From: Platerodrilus igneus
Lineage: Eukaryota > Arthropoda > Insecta > Coleoptera > Lycidae
Direction: 5' to 3'
Length of the DNA: 64,000 nucleotides
NCBI GenBank assembly: GCA_036346225.1
Contig: JARFIW010000831.1
Location: 3,534,001 to 3,598,000 of the forward strand
The translations under genes and the position numbers were made by a program. How positions within the stretch are numbered: position 1 is the first letter of the stretch; each line of letters starts with the position of its first letter. The notes under the pieces were generated by a model. The model did not search any database and was not told the origin of the DNA. It was given only the letters and a program-made list of their open reading frames with translations. Positions 1-10,578 of this stretch are shown in pieces.

Positions 1-1080
1 AAATACAATGGGCACAGAAGGAGATATCATTATAGAAAATGTGGAGAAAGTGGTCAGACGACAAGGGTATGCAGGGAATTTACATGCAGGATTAGCACTA
101 GAAGCATTAGAACAGGAAACAGACATTGAAAGGATGACTTGGAATATCCTGTACTTACAGACAAGTTTGAACTAACATTAAACAGCCTGAAAAATAACAT
201 GGCGCCGACTACAGATATATTGCAAGCAGAAACTCTAAATACCAATGAACAGAACATCTTTTACAATTTATCTGCTATTTCTATGAGACAGGTAAGATAC
301 TCAGAGATATAAAAGTTATCCCATAGTCACTTACCAAAAAAGAAAGACGTGGATAGATGTGAAAAATTTCGAACAATAAGTTTAACACCGTGCGTGTAAA
401 AATATTAACTAGAATTGTACAGAGTTGGATAGAGAAACAGGTTGAAAAGATATTAGGAGGTTTAAAAAAGGTAGTAATGAGTTTTAGGGATAGACGGATA
501 GTACATAGCTAGTGGTGATAGAACAGGAATGGAGAGAAGTAAATATTGGGAAAGGGAAGAGACAGGAATGTGCACTATCCCTATAATTTTTAAGTTGTAT
601 ATTGAAAAGGCAATGAATAATGTCAAATGCAGATAGACATTTGGAGTTATTATGCAGGGACAAACGATAAATATGCTGAGGTTCGTAAACTATATAGTGG
701 TATTAGAAGAGTTTAGAAACAGTTTCTAATAAAATGGAAATAGCACTAACAGAGAGAAAGAAATATGGTATGAAAATTAACAAGAATAAAACTAAAGTAC
801 TAGAATGTAAAGGAGGGGGAAAATAAGTCTAAAACCAGAATACAAATAGGAAGTTAGAATTTAAAAGGTTAAAAATTTCTGCTATCTCGTAGGCCAAATA
901 GTTATAAAACAAAGATTAGCACAAGGCCATGCTGCATTTAACAAGAAAAAACAACTGCTATATTTGAAGACAATGAACATGGAAACAAGAAAGGCTGTTG
1001 AAGGCATATGTGTGGAGAACAGACTGTGAAACCTGGACAGTAGGAAAAGCACCCAAGAAAAATATTGAAGCCTTTGAAAT
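1..1080 (+). mobile_element. Degenerate LINE (non-LTR retrotransposon), reverse transcriptase part
   Basis: Conceptual pieces in all three forward frames resemble a non-LTR reverse transcriptase in the right order. A run including RIVQSWIEKQVEKI lies near 405-460. A degenerate region corresponding to the catalytic and post-catalytic part lies near 650-800 (KTKVLECKGGG). A C-terminal run with KKKQLLYLKTMNMETRK lies near 940-1000, and the fragment ends at EAFEIW near 1080. Stops and frameshifts break every frame, so it is dead. It stops exactly where BEL-A begins, and the sequence expected next (CYRRM...) sits in inverted orientation at 10326-10020. The LINE clade was not determined. Confidence 0.75.
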
Positions 1081-1085
1081 ATGGT
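1081..1085. repeat. Target site duplication of BEL-A (left copy), ATGGT
   Basis: ATGGT directly precedes the reversed BEL-A LTR end. The partner GTGGT (ACCAC on the plus strand) abuts the BEL-A 5' LTR at 10322-10326. Both lie in the same codons of the LINE, so they are the two halves of one 5-bp target duplication, with one substitution. Confidence 0.7.
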
Positions 1086-1210
1086 TGGTTGAGATGGTTG
1101 ATGGTTGTAGCTCTTGAAGGACCAGAACAGTTTGTGTAACTACTTGAAATGTATTACTATTTAAAATGTATATTAAATATGATATAAAAAAGCATTGTTC
1201 AATTGCTGCT
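1086..1210 (-). repeat. BEL-A 3' LTR, distal part (left copy), split by Gypsy-A
   Basis: Reverse-complement match to 10427-10555, the 3' portion of the BEL-A 5' LTR. Shared stretches include GTATATTAAATAT and TTTGTGTAA. The remaining LTR part lies at 6976-7083. The two parts are separated by Gypsy-A, flanked by the duplicated CTGCT (1206-1210 and 6976-6980). Confidence 0.75.
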
Positions 1211-1270
1211 TGTTATGTTCTGGCAACAATGTCTACTGTTGGCAACTATGTAAATTATTGTATGTCGCCC
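1211..1270 (+). repeat. Gypsy-A 5' LTR remnant
   Basis: About 60 bp matches the start of the 3' LTR at 6754 (TGTTATGT, GGCAACAATGT, TGTTGGCAA, TATGTAAATTATT). After TATGTCGCC the sequence jumps into gag coding, so the rest of the LTR, the primer site and the gag start are deleted. Confidence 0.75.
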
Positions 1271-2290
1271 GAAGGTTTTGAATTAGTATGTGACGCGATT
1301 TCTCCCGAATTACTTAGAAATAAGACGTACCAAGAAATCGTTAATATATTAACTACGTTTTACGATCCAAAACCAGTGTAAATAGCAGAATATTATAGTT
1401 TTCACCACAGAATGCAGCAGGAATCTGAATCCGTAAGGGAATATTTAGCGGTATTAAAGAAAATGGCTACTCATTGTGGGTTTAAAAATTATTTAAATAC
1501 AGCTTTAAGAAATCAATTAGTGTGTGGTCTAAGGGAAGAACGCATACGAAATCGTTTATTGGAGACCGCCAACCTTACATTGGAAAGGGCAGTTGAACTT
1601 GCAAGCAGTTTGGAATTGTCCCATGAAAATGCTTCTAGATTTGCAGTACATTATTTACACAATAAGAAAAATAAAGGGGGGAAGTCTTCACAGCATACTA
1701 CATCCAACAACTACAGTTCTAAAATGGGTAACCAAAGTACAACTTTATGTAGTGCACCAAAAAATTCCAGCATACAGGTATTTTGTTTTAGATGCGGAGG
1801 CCCACATCTAGCAAATGTATGTAAGCATATAAACACACAATGCAGATATTGTAAAGGCAAAGGTCACCTTACCAAGGTATGTTTGAAAAGAACAAAGAAA
1901 GTAAATTCAATTAGTGCTATCAACAAAGATATTAGTGAAGGTCAAGCTGAGGATATTTTCACAGATAATGACATGTATGTTAATTATATAAATGACATTG
2001 CTATAAAGTCTATAAGCAAAAATTTCAATTATTTAAATACAATATTTATCACTGTTAAAATTAATAATGTTGAGGTTGAAATGGAACTTGATACTGGAAG
2101 TCCCGTTTCAATTATTAATCACTCGATTTTAAAAAGTATTTTCCTGATATTAAAAATTTGTTTCACGATGATATTAGATTAAAGTTCTATTGTAATAATG
2201 CAATTTCAGTTTTAGGTTATGCGAATGTAACTGTAGAGTGGCATCACAGAAGGTATAAAAATTTAAAATTATATGTTGTAAATTAGAAAA
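1271..2290 (+). pseudogene. Gypsy-A gag and protease, 5'-truncated
   Basis: One forward frame covers gag from the deletion scar to 2182, with an in-frame TAA at 1379-1381. The capsid-like part contains FELVCDAISPELLRNK and ESVREYLAVLKKMATHCGF. Two CCHC zinc knuckles follow: CFRCGGPHLANVC near 1783-1821 and CRYCKGKGHLTKVC near 1840-1881. The aspartic protease active site is LDTGSPVSII near 2086-2115. After that the frame shifts and a TAG near 2283 interrupts the protease-RT linker. Gag packages element RNA and the protease matures the polyprotein, but this copy cannot make either intact. Confidence 0.85.
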
Positions 2291-2298
2291 AAAATCCT

Positions 2299-4138
2299 TT
2301 GTTCAAAAAAGAGTGGATGTTAATGAAAATTGATTGGAATGTGGTGGTGAATGACTCAACTACATCAGTTCATGCAGTACAGTTTTCTCCTCAGGTTAAG
2401 TTACAAACGATGCAGCCCCATTTAAAGAGGCAGTTAGATAAGTTATTAAGTAATTATGCTGAAATTATGGGTAACGACGCAGAGCTGAAAGGTGAACCTG
2501 TATCGTTAAATCTTAAACCTAATGCTTGGTCAATTTTTTATAAAGCACGAACGGTCCCATATGCTTTACGGGATAAAATAGAGTCGGAATTACACGATCT
2601 AGAAAATAAGGGAATATGGATAAAAGTCAATTATAGTAATTAGGTTACTCCAATAGTTCCCGTATTAAAAGCTAATAACCAAATATGATTATGTGGCGAT
2701 TTTAAAGTAACTCTTGATCCCCAGTTGGAGATTGAAGAGCACCCGCTACCGACTATTGATGAGCTTTTCACTAAATTAAACAGTGGTGTTTTATTTTCAA
2801 AAATTGATTTACGCAGAGCATATTTGCAGTGGAAAGTTAGGGAAGAGGATCAAGAGAAATTGACCCTCAGTACGCACTTAGGTCATTACAGATGTACACG
2901 TTTAATGTATGGTCTTAGCTGTGCGCTTGCACAATGGCAGCGTAAGATAGAAAGTATCTTGCATGATATTAAAGGCGTTGCTGTATTTATTGATGACATA
3001 TGTATAACTGGTCCTAGTGACAGCGTACATTTGTCCAGGTTAGAGCTAGTGTTTCGAAGATTATGCGAAAATGGCTTACGTATTAATTTAAGTAAATCGG
3101 TATTTATGCAACCTCAAGTGGAATATTGCGGATTTAAAATAGATGCAAAGGGCATTCATAAATGCATTTCAAAAATTGAAGCTATTCAGAAGGCACCTGC
3201 GCCTAAGAATGTTTCGGAGTTAAGAAGTTTCATGGGTTTAATAAATTATTATGGACGGTTCTTTAAACATTTAGGTACAATTTTAGGCCCTCTGTATAAT
3301 TTATTGAAACAGAGTACACCATGGGAATGGACTACCGAATGCAATGAGGCATTTGAATTAATAAAATTGGAAATGCAAAAGGATTCATTTTTAGTACATT
3401 ACAATACGGATCTCCCCATTACATTGGCAGTAGATGCTTCGCCCATAGGTATTTCCGCAGTTCTTAGCCACGTTTACTCTGGTGGTCAAGAACGTCTGAT
3501 ACAATTTTGCTCACAAAGTTTAACCGAAGCTCAGAGGCGTTGGTCCCAAGTGGACAAAGAAGCCTACGCTGTGGTTTGGGGTGTAAAATTTTTTTACAAG
3601 TTTCTGTTTGCTAGAGAATTTTATTCTCTATACCGACCATAAAGCGTTGGTTCAAATTTTTTCACCCACACAAGCTTTATCACACATGTCAGCTACGCGT
3701 ATGCAGCACTACGCCATTTTCTTGCAAAGTTTTCATTATAAAATAAAGTATAAAACTTCGAAAGCAAATGCCAATGCGTATGCATTTTCTCGTTTACCAA
3801 TAGCAGATAAAGATAAAGTAGATTTAGAAGAATCTGATTTATTTGAAATAAATCAGATACAAGCTATGCCAATCAAGCATGCAGATTTGGTTAAAGCAAC
3901 CGCTGCAGATTCTAAATTAAAATTATTATTACAAGGACTTAGATCCGGCGAAGAAATTTCTAAAGAAGTACGCGGTGAAATAAATGAAATAGAATTTTCA
4001 ATTCTAAATGAGATCATAATGCGAGGTACAAGGGTAGTCATACCAGAAATCTATAAAAAAAGAATTCTGGATGATTTAAATACAGCGCATTTCGGCGTGA
4101 TTCGCATGAAGTCTCTGGCTAGAAGTTTTTGTTGGTAG
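2299..4138 (+). pseudogene. Gypsy-A reverse transcriptase and RNase H
   Basis: The reverse transcriptase spans about 2480-3250: SKIDLRRAYLQ near 2800, the catalytic box FIDDICITG near 2988-3014, and FMGLINYYGRFF near 3230-3266. The RNase H region follows with LAVDASPIGISAVLSH near 3424 and LYTDHKALVQIF near 3625. In-frame stops occur at 2641-2643 and about 2687, and a frameshift near 3610-3640 separates the RT and RNase H halves. The catalytic aspartates remain. The same segment is found inverted at 26659-27785, about 95% similar by eye. Confidence 0.88.
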
Positions 4139-4947
4139 TCCGGAATTGATCACGACATTGAGCAATATGTAAAAAATTGTTTTTTATGTTGCAGAAATAA
4201 AAATAACCCTCCGAAGGTTAAAACACATCATTGAATGTCAACATACCAACCTTTTGAAAAAGTTCATGTAGATTTTGCTGGACCTTTCAAAGGAATATAT
4301 TTTTTAATTCTGGCTGATGCCTATTCGTGTTGGCCAGAGGTTCACATATTAAAAAAAATAACAACAGAAAATACTGTACGAATTTTACGAGAAATTTTTG
4401 CAGTATATGGAATTCCGTCTGTACTTTGCTCAGACAACGGATCGCAGTTTACAAACACGGCATTTAAAATTTTTTTAAATGCAAATGGAATTATATATAA
4501 ATTAACTGCTCCGTATCATCCAACCACAAACGGTTTGGCAGAACGATTTGTACAAACACTTGAAAATAAATTAGCATGTTTGCATGGCAAACCAGACGAT
4601 TTAGAATTCAAACTTCAACAAATTTTAATACATTATCGTATAACTCCACATTCTGTTACCAATAAATCTCCATCAGATTTAATTTTCAATTACTCAGTTG
4701 TCAGTTAAAACTAAATTTGATTTAATGAAACCTGCTACACCAAAAATAACAAGTACACCATTTGAAGTTACTAAGAAATTTCAAGTGGGTGATAGGGTTG
4801 CCGTTAGGAATTATTCAAACCCAAACATTAAATGGCAGTTCGGTTTAGTCAAAAATAGAGATGGAACTTTACATTATTCAGTTGTGTTAGATGATGGTCG
4901 TACGCGGAAACGTCATGTAGACCAGATGCGTGTCATAGGGGAAAATG
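4139..4947 (+). pseudogene. Gypsy-A integrase and 3' part of pol
   Basis: The zinc-binding region (VKNCFLCCRNK) at about 4168-4200 lies between stops. The integrase core begins near 4235 with EKVHVDFAGPFKG and continues with LCSDNGSQFTN near 4432, so the first two acidic positions of the D,D,E triad are retained. GLAERFVQTLENKL near 4534-4575 supplies the glutamate region. A frameshift near 4700 leads to the C-terminal domain (FQVGDRVAVRNYS). Coding is then cut at 4947 by the solo LTR and resumes at 6410. Confidence 0.85.
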
Positions 4948-6409
4948 TGTTACGTTCCAACACCTGCAAACAATTTTTTCTGCGTTCATTTTTATAACAC
5001 CCTAAAATGTCTCAACTAGCTCGATTTCCCGCCATTTGAATGTGTTATTTTATAAAATTTCTCAAGTTATTACTCTGTATAAAAGTTTGCTTTATAAAAT
5101 CAAACAGCTGCTTAGGAAACATTACGTTACAAAGTAGTTGCACTATTTCCTGGCACCTGCAGTGATTACATTTTAATTAAAAGCTGCATGTAAATGCGCA
5201 GCTTTCTTCTAAAAGATAAGACCACTCAACACCTGCCTACATCTGAATACAATGGACTTGTTATCTGGTATTCTGCACCTGTTAAGATGTTACAAAGTAA
5301 CAAAATTGTTCTTCTTTGTCTAAAAATCTTTTGATAATTGTATCTTCTTGTTGGCAAGCTGTTACAGTTTGTATTTCGGCAGCTGTTGTCTGGGAATTCT
5401 GCAAACTGAGCGATATCTTTGAAAACCAAATACCCTACGACCCATACATGATTCTGCCCTTATAAAATAGAGACCGTGCTTTGAAAAAGACCATTAAAGA
5501 TTAAAGATTGAAAGACAACATCTTCTTATCGAAGATACATGTTGTAAAGTCGCTCTACTAAAGTGCTTTCTTAGTATAAGTGAAGTTGGTGGTTCCAACA
5601 TGCAGCCAATAAAGGAATGCAGTCGGATTTTTCCATCCACAACATGATACGAAGCCAACTAGTCCAAAATACCGTTTTCTATTTTCACAATTCTTTTATG
5701 CTGCTGTGAAGTATAGACATTTGATTTGCTGCTACTCATGCTTATTCATTAAATTACCAAACACATGTACAATGCACGAGCGACGATGTAATAATCCTTT
5801 TTTAAATTAAAAATTTAATTATTCAAAGTTTGTGCTAGAGTTTGTTTTACTGTTTCTTTTGTCTTTCTGTATAAACATTAACTAAAAGAACTTAAACCTC
5901 AATTTAAAAGTATTTAATATATGAGTAATTTAAGTTAGGGTGTCTAATTTTAATGTTATACCATTTCTTGAGGAGGTGCACTTCACAAAGCAGCACGTAT
6001 ATATAATTTAGGTATATTTTTTTTCCTGATGTACTGTATAGTTTATGTCTTATTTTCTTTTGTATGTATTTAAGGTGAACCATTAAGTAAGTATTTAGAT
6101 TATAAGATGTTATATATATTTTGCTTACCCATTTTTATATGCTTATGTTACGACGCTTTGTTTACTAGCACGATTACGCAACTTATTTCTTTTATTGTTT
6201 TGTAAATAGTCTTTCAAGATTCGATGTTAACAATATAGTTTTACAGAGGTTTCCAATGAATTTTTTCTATTTCACCCACGCCACTCACCGACGTTTTGAG
6301 CTAGCCCTAATTCTACTATTCCATCCCCATTCTGTTGCGGTAGTCGGTGGAAACATTTCTTTACTTACTTTTACTGTTTTCTTTTGCGTTTGCACGGAAT
6401 ACTGTAACA
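4948..6409 (+). mobile_element. Solo LTR inserted in Gypsy-A, left copy only
   Basis: The insert begins TGTTACGTTCC and ends ACTGTAACA, with AATG duplicated at 4944-4947 and 6410-6413. The homologous place in the right copy (near 23770-23790) is uninterrupted, which proves an insertion of 1462 bp. It has no coding capacity and a TATAAAA-like box near 5461. TG...CA ends plus a 4-bp duplication fit a solo LTR of a Gypsy-class element. Orientation is assigned only from the TATA-like box. Confidence 0.75.
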
Positions 6410-6685
6410 AATGTAATCGATTCACAACCTCAAACATTCGATACACCGAATTCTAATAGTGAGCCTCAGTTTGCTGTTTCTTCACCCATATCCAGCACCG
6501 AACATACACCTATAGAATCAGCGGTAAGTACTAATTCACCACCACATATCATGGAACAATCATCTACCTCTACGATACCTCACAGCAGTGAAGCCACCCC
6601 TATAGTACAAAATAGTGGTAGTACAATCTGCACTAGTAGTCGTATTAGGAAACCTGTTGTGAGATTGAATTTGTCATATTTATAA
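6410..6685 (+). pseudogene. Gypsy-A 3' tail of pol, Ser/Thr/Pro-rich
   Basis: After the solo LTR the reading frame resumes as a low-complexity Ser/Thr/Pro/Glu-rich tail ending SSRIRKPVVRLNLSYL and TAA at 6683-6685. The right copy encodes the same tail at 23529-23813. It is the C-terminal extension beyond the integrase. No envelope features (signal peptide, membrane segment) are visible. Confidence 0.7.
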
Positions 6686-6738
6686 TCCTATGCTGTGTGC
6701 TCCAACTTTTGTTCTTTTATTTGTAGTATAGCGTTGTT

Positions 6739-6753
6739 AAGGGAGAGGAGAGC
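6739..6753 (+). promoter_or_regulatory. Polypurine tract of Gypsy-A
   Basis: AAGGGAGAGGAGAGC lies directly before the 3' LTR start at 6754, the position and composition expected for the plus-strand primer. It is conserved in reverse complement just right of 23451. Confidence 0.75.
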
Positions 6754-6975
6754 TGTTATGTCCGGCAACAATGTTTATTGTTGGCAATTATGTAAATTAT
6801 TAAATGTCGCTAGGCATGCCTGCATTTTCTCTACCCGGAATACGCATGTCAGAGTATGCTGTCAGTTGGTTACGATTCTTTCGTACTTGCTTTAGTACAC
6901 TTGCGTGCTAAGTGGATTAATTATATGTAGTTCATTGAGTTCAATTATTATTTCCTTCAACACTAGCGAGTAACA
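6754..6975 (+). repeat. Gypsy-A 3' LTR, left copy (222 bp)
   Basis: TGTTATGTCCGG...GTAACA. It matches the 5' remnant at 1211 and, inverted, 23230-23451. It is followed by CTGCT, the target duplication also found at 1206-1210. Confidence 0.85.
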
Positions 6976-7083
6976 CTGCTTCTTTCATGAAATGTAATTG
7001 ACAACTGTCAAAAGATAACAAAAACTGATAGGGCTGTTCTCAGCTTACATTTACTAATGATAATGCAAGGATTATTTCTAACA
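6976..7083 (-). repeat. BEL-A 3' LTR, proximal part (left copy)
   Basis: The reverse complement reads TGTTAGAAATAATCC and matches the starts of the LTRs at 10327 and 23122. It ends at 7083, where BEL-A internal sequence begins. Confidence 0.8.
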
Positions 7084-8987
7084 TCCTGCCCATCTGTTGA
7101 AAGTGATGGAATATAGCTTTCAACAATTTTAAGTATCTAAGTGTAAGTAAGATTTCGTACGATTAACAAAGAATTAAACAATATAAGTGATCACATCTAA
7201 ATGTATACTGATTAACAATGATTTGTTGAGTGACACTTAACTCTTACGCTAATTACAACAAAATGTCTAAACGAGTTCACCTTGTGGTTAACACTAAACA
7301 ATAATGTTATAAGCACTAATTTGCACATAACAAAGTTTATTATTCACTGACTTGAATAGGGAGAGGGCATATTCTTGATATAGAATGTTGGGTAGGTCCA
7401 CATTGTGTGCAAATGGTGACAACTTGAACAATGTCAATACCATAATGCAATTGGATGACGGCCTAGTTTCCATTTCGTTTGAGGAAGATGCTCATTCTTG
7501 AAAAGGACAAGTGCACCAAGTTTAACAATTTGACAAGTCTCTTTCCATTTGAATCTCTGTTGAAGCTTAGAGATGTATTCTTTTGACCAACAATGCCAGA
7601 AATGTTGCGTAATTTGTTGAAGCTGTTGATAAAGAAAAAGTCGATTTTCTTGAATGTGGGTTACATTGGGATCTGGTATCATTGTATGTGTGTATGTATG
7701 TATCATTGTAAGTGTGATGGTGTAAGTGGTGAAAGGTCTGAGGGATCGATCGGACGATAAGGGATACAAAGGTCTAGAATTTAAAATCCCTTCTGTTTGA
7801 ACTAATATGCTATAGAACTCTTCGTATGTAAATGAAGAGTCCGTAATTACTCTTTTAAGGTGAAATTTTGTTGATTTTACCCCTGCTTTGCAGATACCAC
7901 CCATACTAGGCGAGTAAGGAGGCAAAAATTTCCAATCAAAATTACAATAAGATAAAGTTGATTCTTCTTTCTTGTTAATTAGAAAGTGAGCTAACTTATT
8001 AAGTTGAGAATGTGCACTAATATATGTGCGCCCATTGTCAAAGTAAATCTATGAGGGCATTTCTCTATGTGCATCAAATCTATGTAGATACAAAATAAAT
8101 GTATCTAATGTTAAATCAGTCAACGGCTCCAAAATGTACCGCCTTTGTAAAAAACCAAATGAATAGACAAACATAGCATTTGCTCAGTTTGGCACCGTGA
8201 CCTTTTCTGTGCTTTATGATAAATGGACCACAGTAATCGGTGCATGTCACGTTAAATGGGGGCTGCGGGTTTACTTTATCAAAGGGTAAATTGACCAATA
8301 AATTTCGAATTTTCTTTGGATGCAATTTGAAACATTTTATGCAGCTATGAACAGTTTTCTTTGCCAGATTTCTTCCACCTAGAGGCCAAAATTGGTTGCG
8401 AATGGTACTAAGTAGTAGTTGCGGACCTGTGTGTAAAAGGATTTCCTGTTTGTGGCAAAACAACATTATAGTAAAAGCATGCTTCAAAGAAACTATAATA
8501 GGGTGCTTCTTTTAATATATAAATGATGAATTAGTGAGCTGTCCACCGACACATAATATGCCTTGCGTGTCAAAAAATGAACTTAGTGTAGAAAACCTAC
8601 CTTTGCTACGTTTTGTTTGGTTATGTGTTAATTGTTTGATTTCGTGATGAAACAATTCTTTTTGTGAAAGCAATGCTAAACGAATAAGTGAATTATGTAG
8701 TTCAATAGCTGTTAGGAGACAAAGGCTATGTTTTCCCCCAACTGTGTGGAGTTTTTAATAAATCGTAGGCATTAAGCCACAATGTGTTTAAGTTTTTGTA
8801 ACCGTGAATACTTATTGAAAAGAAATAATATTTCAAGAGACTCAGAATAAGATTGAGCCGGAGCAGTGATGACTACTGGTAAGCATTGGGATACTGCACC
8901 TAACTCGTATTCAGAATCCTTAAGGAAAATGGGATCATGAAACCATAATGGAAGGTATAGCAATTTTTCAGGGTTGACGCCTCTTGT
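7084..8987 (-). pseudogene. BEL-A left copy: pol 3' fragment (end of RNase H region, integrase)
   Basis: Minus-strand blocks match the end of the right-copy pol. The integrase C-terminal part is at 7434-7925 (PPYSPSMGGICKAGVKSTK). The zinc-binding and core start are at 8116-8487 (LGGRNLAKKTVHSCIKCFK, CYVCLFIWFFTKAVHFG). The post-RNase H segment is at 8772-8987. An IYFDNG box near 8035-8050 keeps the catalytic Asp that has become Glu in the right copy. Homology to the right copy ends abruptly at 8987, equivalent to 21220, which marks the arm breakpoint. Stops and frameshifts separate the blocks. Confidence 0.85.
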
Positions 8988-9658
8988 GGTACCCATGTTT
9001 GTTGTGTGAGTGGAACAGTCGAAGTAGACATCAACATTGGAAGAAAAATGACTGGGTAAAAAAAGATTATTTAACTTCCGAATCATTAAATGTTCTGCAT
9101 GAAAGTCTTGTTGCTCCACAAAAAATCTTGTTACCTTCGCTGCATATTAAACTAGGATTAATGAAACAATACGTTAAAGCTTTCAATAAAGATGGAGACT
9201 GTTTCAAATACGTTTGTAGAAAATTTCCCACTATCTCAGATGCAAAATTAAAGGAAGGAATTTTTGTCGGTCCTCAAATAAGAAGATTAACAAAAGATCA
9301 AGAATTTGTTAATACCATGACCGAAACTGAAAAAGATGCATGGATTTCATTTGCTATTGTTATTGAAGGTTTTTTGGGAAACAACAAGGATCCTAACTAC
9401 AAGGAAATTGTGAAAAACATGCTACAGAAATTTATGGAATTAGGATGTAATATGAGCACAAAATTTCACTTTTTACACTCGCATCTTGAGTACTTCCCTG
9501 AAAATCTTGGTGATGAGAGTGAGGAGCAAGGTCAGAGGTTCCAGAAAAACATGAAAGAAATGGAATGCAGGTATCAAGGACGGTGGAATGTTTCAATAAT
9601 TATTACTGGTAAAAAAAGGGCACAATCTGGCACTGGAATACAGAAGAAAATCCACTAA
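8988..9658 (+). pseudogene. Fragment of a conserved, multicopy arthropod protein of unknown function
   Basis: From about 9020 an open frame to 9658 encodes a compact soluble sequence with recognisable family blocks: LHIKLGLMKQYVKA, LKEGIFVGPQIRRL, HFLHSHLEYFPENLG and RYQGRWNVS. I recall this pattern from many repeated, uncharacterised predicted proteins in arthropods and other invertebrates; its function is unknown to me and it may belong to a DNA transposon. The 5' end is cut by the BEL-A junction at 8988, so the first codons are not its own. The C-terminus looks frameshifted after WNVS. A polyadenylation-like AATAAAA lies near 9775. No catalytic motif was recognised. Confidence 0.55.
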
Positions 9659-10019
9659 AGGGTGTTTTTTATCCAAGAGGGAAGGATCTTCTGGAAAGAA
9701 AAGACATTAAAGATTGTTTAAGACTTCTTTCAATTTAGTTTACTATTTTTAAATTTGTTTTTGTCTCTATATCAATAAAAGTAGCGTTTATTTTGACCAA
9801 ATTTTTTATTAATCTATTTTCAACATTGATAAAAAAACCTTACGTGATAGGGCAAAATGACACTCGGATTTGAATTCAGCAGATCAAAATTATACAAAAT
9901 CAGATGTCAGATCAAAATCAACTTTCAAAAAGTCAAAATTTGTTGGTCTGTGTTATTTATCAATTAAATGCTAGTATAAATAATAGCTAAGATATCATTA
10001 TCGTCAATAGGTTTTCAGT
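9659..10019. other. Non-coding gap after the conserved fragment
   Basis: AT-rich sequence, probably the 3' untranslated region of the preceding fragment (AATAAAA near 9775) followed by unassigned DNA. No supported feature. Confidence 0.4.
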
Positions 10020-10326
10020 TCTGGAACTGATTGAATGCGTACCTCCATTGTTTCCTATTCTAAACTAATCTGCACATTTCCCTGAAATTCCCACAGCCTA
10101 TGTGCAATAGTTTAATCTAGGTCTACATCTACTTTTCATTTTCCTTCCTCTGCTTCTAATGTATCCTGCACTATTCCCTCGTGCCTTAGAACATGTGCTG
10201 TCATCCTATCTCTCCTATTTCTTTACTGTTTTCTACAAATTTCGTTTTTCCCCTACCATGTCTAGTACCTCTTTGTTGTTAACTTTGTCTGTCCGTGATA
10301 TCTTCATCATGCGTCTGTAGCACCAC
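10020..10326 (-). mobile_element. LINE 3' fragment (second half of the interrupted LINE)
   Basis: The reverse complement starts with a CYRRMMKISRTDKVNNKE-like run, directly following the EAFEIW codons that end the LINE at 1080, and continues as a degenerate LINE C-terminus to about 10020. It abuts the BEL-A 5' LTR at 10327 with ACCAC (10322-10326), the partner of the duplication at 1081-1085. It is minus strand, while the other half is plus strand, which is the key evidence that the two arms are inverted relative to each other. Confidence 0.7.
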
Positions 10327-10555
10327 TGTTAGAAATACTCCTTATATTATCATTAGTTAAAGTAAGCTGGGAACAGCCTATCAGTTTTTGTTATCTTTTG
10401 ACAGTTGTTAATTACATTTCATAAAAGAAGCAACAATTGAACAATTCTCCTCTTATATTATATTTAATATACATTTTGAAAAGTACAAGTAATTCATTTC
10501 AAGTAATTACACAAACTGACCCTTCAACAGCTACAACAATCAACCATTTCAATCA
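10327..10555 (+). repeat. BEL-A 5' LTR (229 bp)
   Basis: TGTTAGAAATACTCC...TTTCAATCA. The first part matches 23122-23229 and, inverted, 6981-7083. The last part matches, inverted, 1086-1205. The end is placed where the left-copy match stops at the target duplication. Confidence 0.8.
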
Positions 10556-10561
10556 AAATTC

Positions 10562-10578
10562 TGATTCTTCGAGCACGG
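10562..10578 (+). promoter_or_regulatory. Primer binding site of BEL-A, tRNA-Tyr-like
   Basis: TGATTCTTCGAGCACGG, six bases after the LTR, resembles the BEL-B site TGGTCCTTCGAGCCGG with three or four changes. The latter is complementary to a tRNA 3' end with the acceptor stem expected for tRNA-Tyr. The assignment is by analogy. Confidence 0.5.

Larger units (their letters stand above)
1211..6975 (+). mobile_element. Gypsy-A: Gypsy-type (Mag/K02A2.6-like) LTR retrotransposon, left copy, inactive
   Basis: The element runs TGTTATG...GTAACA and is flanked by the 5-bp duplication CTGCT. The internal order is gag with two CCHC knuckles, aspartic protease, reverse transcriptase, RNase H and integrase, which is the Gypsy order. 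The 5' LTR is deleted into gag, several stops and frameshifts break pol, and a solo LTR interrupts the 3' coding end. A second, inverted copy with the same insertion site occupies 23230-27785. The Mag/K02A2.6 affiliation rests on the two-knuckle gag and the FIDD reverse transcriptase box and is an inference. Confidence 0.88.

Noticed and set aside
6256..6456. A separate small gene before the Gypsy-A tail
   Set aside because: It straddles the solo LTR end and the resumed Gypsy coding, so it is a chimera of two elements.
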